NCBI GenBank assembly: GCA_964548055.1 | Contig: CAZJPS010000038.1 | Location: 1-12,167 of the forward strand | Length of the DNA: 12,167 bases | Source: CAZJPS01 sp964548055 | GTDB lineage: Bacteria; Patescibacteriota; Gracilibacteria; Peribacterales; Peribacteraceae | Reading direction: 5' to 3' | Shown: one piece after another, positions 7,613 to 12,167 of the stretch | How the letters are laid out: each line of letters begins with the position of its first letter | How positions within the stretch are numbered: position 1 is the first letter of the stretch | Position numbers and translations under genes: made by a program | The notes under the pieces: generated by a model | Seen by the model: only the letters and a program-made list of their open reading frames with translations | The model's database searches: none | What the model was told of the DNA's origin: nothing

Positions 7613-7737
7613 ATATTATTGCCATAAATCCTTACTTTGCACCGGAATTAGCCCTAAAAGCGGTGTGTTTTTTCTCCGCGCTTTCATTGGTAATTATTCA
7701 AGCAGTATATGACGCACATTGCGCAACCTAATTAATA

Positions 7738-7766
7738 TAGGCATTTCTTTTTTTGGCTGCTACAGT
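7738..7766 (+). promoter_or_regulatory. Promoter of the 75 + 445 aa gene pair
   Basis: TGCTACAGT (7758-7766) is an extended -10 ending 7 bases before the ATG at 7774. TAGGCA (7738-7743) lies 17 bases upstream of TACAGT and matches 4 of 6 bases of TTGACA. The same 9-mer at the same distance precedes the gene at 9427. No Shine-Dalgarno is present, so the mRNA is probably leaderless. Just upstream are TTGCGCAA (7719-7726), a perfect palindrome, and CCTA/TAGG arms around an ATTAAT core (7728-7742), which might be operators. Confidence 0.55.
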
Positions 7767-7773
7767 TCGCTTC

Positions 7774-8001
7774 ATGCGCGCATTTGTAGTGTACGTTCTA
7801 GGTTTTACGCTCATGGCAGGAGCTGGGTATTACTATCGTGGATTATGGGAGGCGCGGCGCCCAGTTGCGGGCTTTTGTTGTATGCAGCAAGGTTCTGCAT
7901 GCACGCAGACTGCGAGTGTAGATGCATGCCGTACGTCGGGCGGGGGTGTGTACGATGTAAACCAAAGCGTGTGCGATATTGCCTGTGGTTTTTCTAGGTA
8001 A
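7774..8001 (+). CDS. Small membrane-anchored single Cys-module protein (75 aa)
   Basis: Function is unknown. Residues 3-19 form one membrane segment; the rest is a single module with six cysteines (35, 36, 43, 52, 67, 71), spacing CC-x6-C-x8-C-x14-C-x3-C. The 95-aa protein encoded at 9427 has exactly the same spacing. The end (GGVYDVNQSVCDIACG) also resembles the second module of its own downstream partner (GGKVFDVSKDYCDTACG). ATG 7774 is chosen over a TTG at 7753 because the longer form has no signal logic and would lie on top of the -10 box. Only three bases separate its stop from the 445-aa gene, so the pair should be coupled. It may act as a membrane anchor, plug or chaperone for that partner; this is inference. 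Confidence 0.78.
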   Translation: MRAFVVYVLGFTLMAGAGYYYRGLWEARRPVAGFCCMQQGSACTQTASVDACRTSGGGVYDVNQSVCDIACGFSR

Positions 8002-8004
8002 ATC

Positions 8005-9342
8005 ATGCCATCTCCAAGATTTATATTCCGGCGCTGTGTACGTGCTCTGGCGTTCGGGTTTACTGTAGTTACCGTGAGTGTTTTGGGTGCCAGTTTTACA
8101 GATACTGCACGTGCAAATCTCCCTGTGGGCATTGAGTCTTTTGGGTTTTGCTGTACTCCCGGCATTCCTTCGGGTGGTAATCCATCACCTTCTGGTTCGT
8201 GTGTTCGCAATAATAGCCCAGCAGAAGCGGCATCGTGCTCTGGGTACACATATAGCCAAAGTGCTGAATGCGCTGCGGCAGCTGCCGCTCCACGCAATTG
8301 TCAGCCCGCTCAAGAGGTAGGATATTGCTGTATTCCTTCCGAGTTTAAAGCAACACAGCAGTGTTCGTTTCGTACTGGTGTGAACACATTGCAGAGTTGT
8401 TTTTCTCCAGCAGTGGGAGGAAAAGTGTTCGATGTGTCTAAAGATTATTGCGATACAGCATGCGGGAAGATTGTAGGTTTTGCTTCTTCCTCTTCTGCCC
8501 CTGGGGTGTATTGCTGCGCACGCAATACACCGAAGCAAGGCATTGGGCAGTGCGGTGAAAAACCTGTTTCTGCGGAAGATTGCCCTGGGCCTGTTCTTGT
8601 TCCCTACAGCACATTGGATCAATGCAATCAGGCGGCGCAGCAAAACTGTTCTTCGCGTGTTCCACCAAGGCCTGTTCCATTAGTGCAGTCTTGTTGCAAT
8701 CAGGATGGAAAGCTTTTAGTGCTACAAAGTAATATTTCACTTCCCTACAGCATTCAAAATATCTCGAATGCCACGGTAGTAACACAGCAGCAGATGGCGC
8801 AGTGCTTGGCTGGAAATGGGGTGCGATCCCAATGGTACAATGTTGCACCTGCACAGAGTGATATACAGGTGCGTGCGCTGTTATGTTCCCGAACAATTGA
8901 AGGTGGAACAAATGTACCCACCAATCCCATAGGAGGTGAGTCTCCAATTGGCGTTATTATTCCTTTCCCCGATACACCTATACTTGTCTGTGACCGGCGC
9001 TTGGTACGGAGCGAAGTATCTGCGCGTGTGCCACTTTGTTACAATTACAATGTAATCCAGCACGGGAACCGCACGAGGGAATTAACATTCTTCAATATTC
9101 CTCCGTACGTGAATCGGAGTAATGTGGACAATAGCTGCCCAGATACCTGCCAGAAATTAAAAACAATCGTGGCATGTGCGGCTAAATATCCCGGTGAAAC
9201 ATCGTACAGTTGCAAGCCTGTGGATGCAGACCGATGTACAACAAACGGATATTCATTCTTATATACCGAGAATGGAACAAGCCCTACGTGTGGAGCATTT
9301 GTAACACTCATAAATGGGCTGAGTGGTGGATCGCAACAATAG
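8005..9342 (+). CDS. Secreted multi-module Cys-Cys surface protein (445 aa)
   Basis: Function is unknown. Residues 1-37 are a signal peptide with a basic start and a plausible cleavage site after TARA (37). Four modules follow, opening at Cys-Cys 49, 108, 170 and 230. The first three have six cysteines (the second is CC-x10-C-x11-C-x16-C-x3-C), the fourth has four. A short poly-Ser spacer sits at 160-164, and linkers are otherwise shorter than in its relatives. Residues 328-415 are the shared C-terminal domain: CDRRL, FNIPPYVN, NSCPDTC, LKTIVAC, CTTNGYS. It starts three bases after the stop of the 75-aa gene with only a weak AGG in front, so re-initiation is likely. Ser, Ala, Gln and Cys are abundant. 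It is the shortest of the large proteins and perhaps the minimal form. Confidence 0.83.
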   Translation: MPSPRFIFRRCVRALAFGFTVVTVSVLGASFTDTARANLPVGIESFGFCCTPGIPSGGNPSPSGSCVRNNSPAEAASCSGYTYSQSAECAAAAAAPRNCQPAQEVGYCCIPSEFKATQQCSFRTGVNTLQSCFSPAVGGKVFDVSKDYCDTACGKIVGFASSSSAPGVYCCARNTPKQGIGQCGEKPVSAEDCPGPVLVPYSTLDQCNQAAQQNCSSRVPPRPVPLVQSCCNQDGKLLVLQSNISLPYSIQNISNATVVTQQQMAQCLAGNGVRSQWYNVAPAQSDIQVRALLCSRTIEGGTNVPTNPIGGESPIGVIIPFPDTPILVCDRRLVRSEVSARVPLCYNYNVIQHGNRTRELTFFNIPPYVNRSNVDNSCPDTCQKLKTIVACAAKYPGETSYSCKPVDADRCTTNGYSFLYTENGTSPTCGAFVTLINGLSGGSQQ

Positions 9343-9389
9343 TATTCCAGATAGGGTTGTGTGAAAGGCATTTCTGCATTGGGGAGTGC

Positions 9390-9419
9390 TTCACAAGAGT
9401 GAGGAATTCCTGCTACAGT
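9390..9419 (+). promoter_or_regulatory. Promoter of the 95 + 818 aa gene pair
   Basis: TTCACA (9390-9395, 5 of 6 matches to TTGACA) is followed after 18 bases by TACAGT, preceded by TGC to make the extended -10 TGCTACAGT (9411-9419). It ends 7 bases before the ATG at 9427, the same element and distance as at 7758. The -35 forms one arm of an imperfect inverted repeat (9360-9395). No Shine-Dalgarno is present. Confidence 0.6.
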
Positions 9420-9426
9420 CTTCACC

Positions 9427-9714
9427 ATGGGTCGCTTATCCGTGTTGATATTTATCGCAATAATTTTGCCCTTGGGGTTCGTGGTTGGTTTTTTCCTTCG
9501 CGGTTTTACCAATCCCGCTGTGATACCAACAAATACTTCAGCCTTACATCCTCCTGCAGTAACGGCAGAGGAAAAGGCAGGTTGGTGCTGCCCCGATACA
9601 GGCCGCACGTGTGAAGCATCGGAATCTGCAGTTGCCTGTTTAAGTACAGTAGGCCGCATGTTCCATAAGGATCAACGTACATGTAACACAGCTTGTGAAC
9701 TCACTGCTCAATAA
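9427..9714 (+). CDS. Small membrane-anchored single Cys-module protein (95 aa)
   Basis: This is a paralogue of the 75-aa protein encoded at 7774. Residues 5-24 form one membrane segment, followed by a linker rich in Pro, Thr and Ala (28-50) and one six-cysteine module (54, 55, 62, 71, 86, 90) with spacing CC-x6-C-x8-C-x14-C-x3-C, identical to the 75-aa protein although few other residues agree. It opens with WCC and closes with CNTAC. The TAA stop shares its last base with the ATG of the next gene (TAATG), a classic sign of translational coupling. Function is unknown; location outside the membrane is inferred from the cysteines. Confidence 0.8.
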   Translation: MGRLSVLIFIAIILPLGFVVGFFLRGFTNPAVIPTNTSALHPPAVTAEEKAGWCCPDTGRTCEASESAVACLSTVGRMFHKDQRTCNTACELTAQ

Positions 9715-12167
9715 TGCATGTTTCTCGTTCCCGTACCATCTGGCTCCTTGTAGTTGCAGTTCTGCTGCTAGCACTTGGAGGCAGCTTCCTTTTTTTGAAT
9801 CAAAGTGGTGGAATCCGTGGCAGTAATTTTACGGGTCAGCTTGCAAATTCAGTGAACTGCGTGAAAGGGTGGGTGGCTCGTATTCCAGAGGATGGTACCT
9901 TGAGTATTCCCCCTGCAATTGCGAATCAATGTGATTCTGTAGATATTAATTACAATGGCATCAATACGGGGATTGATGATCCTGATGTTGAATACGAGTT
10001 TGGTAATTTTAGAGTACGTTGGTCGGAAGTAGATGGGTTTATGCTGAGAGCACAGGGCAGAGATCTCAACGATATTCAGATAACTTTTGTAGATCCGAGT
10101 TCATCCAGAACGTATGTAACCGGTCATTCAGGTAATACACCTTGTAAGGTTACTGGGATGCCGACTGTATTAAAGAAGGGGGCATTGCAGCATGTTTTCC
10201 TTACGGGTGATTGCCGATGGGTGACTAGTTATGATGTAGATCCAGAAGGCGAATCGTCTGATTCAGCTCTCGATTTAACAGGCCCAGCTGATGAAGAAGG
10301 AGCTGTAGATGAAGGTAACTATATTCTCAGTCGACAGGTAGAACCAGGGAACCCTTTTGAATTAAATTATGGAGATTTTTATATAAAGGCAAAGAGTAAC
10401 GCAAGTGTAGGTACTTACAATATTGTTGTGTGGCGAAATGAAACAGTATCGCAGATGTATTCATTTCGAATTGTAGATGATACCCCTGGCTATTGCTGCA
10501 CTGTTCCTCGGTCCGGCGCAGCGTGCAACCGGGTAACGGATGAGGCCGCTTGCGTAAACACCAACGGTGCTTCATTCCAACCTCGCCTATCTAGTTTCCT
10601 TGGTGGAATGAGTGGAGCGTTGGCTTACTGCAATGCGTTTGTGTGTGGCAGAAATTCTTCGAGTGCATCATCTCGCTCGCCTGCTGCTGCAGCACCTTCT
10701 TGCTGCAATCCCACGGCACCAACAAATAGATGCACAACTGTGCCAAGCAGTGGATCATGTTCTTCGGGAAGCTACTGGACGCGCTATGGCCTGAATGATT
10801 GTAATCAGGTGTGTGGTAAGTACTTCTGTGTATGGAAAGATGCAGGTGCTGCAAGTAGTGCGAATACCGTGCAAACTACCTACAGAGCCGTGTGCACGAA
10901 TGGTCCACTTAAAATAGCTACGCGTACGGAAGAGATGTGTACCGAGGCAACGTCCTTACAAAATGGTATCTCTTGGTATCCAGATCCGTACCCGGACGGA
11001 GATGGGGCGGTACTCAATCCACCGTTTTGCCCAGCATCGTACACAAGCACTCATGCGTGGGGTACATTAGTTGTTGAAAGGGCTTTTGATACGGCGGGTG
11101 CGTGCCAGCAAGGTTGTAATCCACAACAAGGTCCTCAACCAGGAGTTCCTTTTATTCCACCGCCTGTAGGTGGGCCTCCACTTGATATTCCTCCCACAAA
11201 TGGTGGTCCAGCAGGTGGCACTCCTTCGGGAGGCGTAACTGCAGGAGTGCAAGTAGGCGGCACCACACGAGGAGGTAACTTTACAGGTGGCACTCCTGTA
11301 GGTGGCACACCTACAACTGGCACACCCACAGGAGGAACTCCCTCGGGAGGAACGCCATCTGGTGGTACGCCATCCGGTGGTACGCCTCCTGGCTACAATC
11401 CACCTTCGTCTTCTGGAACAACAAGCAAATCTGGTAGTGCAGGTTCGCCTACTCCTGATCCGTTTGCTAGTTGTCCTATTGGTTATAGCTGTACTGCGCG
11501 GCTTGCCAGTAATGTATGCCAACGCATAGCTGTAGATTGCCGCGTTGGGTACGAACTTCGTTGTAGTTCAACGTGTGGCAATGCAGCGTGTGCTGGCCAA
11601 TGCTGTCAGTGTGTTCCAACGGGCACTACTTCTTCCGCACGCAGCGGTGCAAGTTCTGCTCGCTCTGGTGCTTCTTCCGCACGCAGCGGTGCAAGTTCAG
11701 CTCGCTCTGGTGCTTCTTCTGCGCGCAGCGGTGCAAGTTCTGCTCGCTCTGGTGCTTCTTCTGCGCGCAGCGGTGCAAGTTCTGCTCGCTCTGGTGCTTC
11801 TTCTGCGCGCAGCGGTGCAAGTTCTGCTCGTTCAGGATCTTCATCAGAGCGTTCTGCTTCATCTTCGGCTCGTTCAGGATCTAGTTCGGATCGTTCTTAT
11901 AGTTCAACCCGTTTTAGTTCCAACTCATCGCGTTCTGCATTGAGTGTAAGCTCTTCTTTTGATGAGTTTTCTTCGTTTGATGGAGGTACGTACTCTTCGT
12001 TTGGTGGAGGTACGTATTCTTCGTTTAGTGGCTACAATTCTTCTTCAGGTTTAGAGGATTTCTGTCGTTTGTTCCCTGCACGTTGTGCTTCCATGTCTGT
12101 TCCAGGAACGGGTGGCACTCCCTCTGGCAATGTCAGTTCTTACTCGCCAAGTAGACCACGCACTGTG
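9714..12167 (+). CDS. Very large anchored surface protein with Cys modules, GGTPx and SSARSGA repeats (partial, at least 818 aa)
   Basis: The frame is open from ATG 9714 to the window end, so the C-terminus is missing. Residues 8-28 form a membrane anchor. Residues 36-255 look like beta-sandwich material (for example SVGTYNIVVWRNETV), followed by two modules: CC 261/262, C271, C280, C306, C311; and CC 330/331-x8-C-x8-C-x13-C-x3-C, close to that of the small proteins. A further cysteine region runs to about 468. Then come a Pro/Gly stalk with GGTPx repeats (525-559), a compact cysteine knot-like patch (587-633), ten SSARSGA heptads (640-709), degenerate Ser/Arg heptads to about 750, and SSFGGGTY repeats. 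The layout suggests a long fibre or stalk carrying folded knobs. The start overlaps the 95-aa gene by one base. The function is not recognised; adhesion is a guess. Confidence 0.83.
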   Translation, partial: MHVSRSRTIWLLVVAVLLLALGGSFLFLNQSGGIRGSNFTGQLANSVNCVKGWVARIPEDGTLSIPPAIANQCDSVDINYNGINTGIDDPDVEYEFGNFRVRWSEVDGFMLRAQGRDLNDIQITFVDPSSSRTYVTGHSGNTPCKVTGMPTVLKKGALQHVFLTGDCRWVTSYDVDPEGESSDSALDLTGPADEEGAVDEGNYILSRQVEPGNPFELNYGDFYIKAKSNASVGTYNIVVWRNETVSQMYSFRIVDDTPGYCCTVPRSGAACNRVTDEAACVNTNGASFQPRLSSFLGGMSGALAYCNAFVCGRNSSSASSRSPAAAAPSCCNPTAPTNRCTTVPSSGSCSSGSYWTRYGLNDCNQVCGKYFCVWKDAGAASSANTVQTTYRAVCTNGPLKIATRTEEMCTEATSLQNGISWYPDPYPDGDGAVLNPPFCPASYTSTHAWGTLVVERAFDTAGACQQGCNPQQGPQPGVPFIPPPVGGPPLDIPPTNGGPAGGTPSGGVTAGVQVGGTTRGGNFTGGTPVGGTPTTGTPTGGTPSGGTPSGGTPSGGTPPGYNPPSSSGTTSKSGSAGSPTPDPFASCPIGYSCTARLASNVCQRIAVDCRVGYELRCSSTCGNAACAGQCCQCVPTGTTSSARSGASSARSGASSARSGASSARSGASSARSGASSARSGASSARSGASSARSGASSARSGASSARSGSSSERSASSSARSGSSSDRSYSSTRFSSNSSRSALSVSSSFDEFSSFDGGTYSSFGGGTYSSFSGYNSSSGLEDFCRLFPARCASMSVPGTGGTPSGNVSSYSPSRPRTV
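11286..11390 (+). repeat. 15-base repeat encoding GGTPx
   Basis: Seven units of 15 bases encode GGTPV, GGTPT, TGTPT, three GGTPS and GGTPP. The three GGTPS units differ only at synonymous positions. The unit makes an extended Pro/Gly/Thr linker in the 818-aa protein, between the cysteine modules and the cysteine patch at 587-633. Confidence 0.85.
11631..11840 (+). repeat. Five tandem 42-base repeats encoding ten SSARSGA heptads
   Basis: The DNA period is 42 bases (11631, 11673, 11715, 11757, 11799) although the protein period is 7 residues. Within each unit the two heptads use different serine codons (TCN against AGY). Copies 3 and 4 are identical, copies 1 and 2 differ by one base, and the end of copy 5 drifts. 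Nearly all changes are synonymous. This implies that an old heptad pair was recently multiplied as a block. Degenerate Ser/Arg heptads continue to about 11940. Confidence 0.95.
11973..12020 (+). repeat. Two 24-base repeats encoding SFDGGTYS / SFGGGTYS
   Basis: Two in-frame 24-base units at 11973-11996 and 11997-12020 differ at two bases, one changing Asp to Gly. A third, partial copy (SFSGYNS) begins at 12021. It is part of the low-complexity stalk of the partial gene. Confidence 0.85.

Noticed and set aside
7774..7835. Type IV pilin-like N-terminus in the small proteins
   Set aside because: No prepilin peptidase site (Gly followed by a hydrophobic stretch with Glu at position 5) is present; these are simple membrane anchors.
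7833..8297. Minus-strand open frame of 154 codons over the 75- and 445-aa genes
   Set aside because: Its peptide has no recognisable feature, while the plus strand there encodes signal peptides and conserved cysteine modules.
11631..11840. CRISPR array
   Set aside because: The repeats are head-to-tail with no unique spacers, lie in frame inside a coding sequence, and differ mainly at synonymous sites.
11067..11943. Long open frames in other frames and on the minus strand over the repeat region (Arg/Thr-rich, and repeats with QNLHRC)
   Set aside because: They are mirror images of the GGTPx and SSARSGA repeats; the plus-strand frame from 9714 carries anchor, cysteine modules and synonymous variation.
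66..12167. TGA reassigned to glycine, as in some CPR lineages
   Set aside because: None of the eight complete genes ends in TGA, which is suggestive, but no in-frame TGA occurs inside any gene either and glycine is always GGN. The standard bacterial code explains everything.

Overview
The window looks like part of a small-genome uncultivated bacterium of the Candidate Phyla Radiation. The best guess is the Peribacteria/Peregrinibacteria side. This is inferred from style only: secreted proteins with long serine runs and repeated Cys-Cys modules, mixed ATG/GTG starts, almost no Shine-Dalgarno sites and short spacers. There is no rRNA, tRNA or other phylogenetic marker, so the placement is an inference. 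The standard bacterial code fits: no in-frame TGA is needed in any gene.

Layout. (1) 66-1449, minus strand: a two-gene operon, a CofE-family gamma-glutamyl ligase followed by a PurN formyltransferase. The PurN ribosome site overlaps the cofE stop. (2) 1565-5550, plus strand: two large secreted or anchored proteins (589 and 685 aa) with serine-rich linkers and cysteine modules. (3) 5562-7541, minus strand: a 659-aa protein with one membrane segment and a C-terminal transglutaminase-like Cys-His-Asp domain. (4) 7774-12167, plus strand: two tandem small-plus-large gene pairs (75 + 445 aa, then 95 + at least 818 aa). The last gene runs off the window, and its middle holds GGTPx and SSARSGA repeats.

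How it fits together. The six plus-strand proteins belong to one system built from the same parts. All start with a signal peptide or membrane anchor and carry modules opening with a Cys-Cys pair. The 589-, 685- and 445-aa proteins also end in the same unrecognised cysteine-rich domain (C-x3-C-x8-C core). The two small proteins are a membrane anchor plus a single module with identical cysteine spacing, CC-x6-C-x8-C-x14-C-x3-C. Each is translationally coupled to a large partner and preceded by the same 9-base promoter element at the same distance. I read this as a surface fibre or attachment locus of disulfide-stabilised proteins, with the membrane-bound transglutaminase-like protein as a possible processing or cross-linking enzyme. 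The shared parts are seen in the sequence; the function is inference.

Expression. Five genes have a TANNNT -10-like hexamer ending only 7-11 bases before the start codon and no Shine-Dalgarno, which suggests leaderless or near-leaderless mRNAs. Two more are coupled to an upstream gene. Only purN has a clear AGGAGG. No stretch over 300 bases lacks a gene; the longest gap is 7542-7773.
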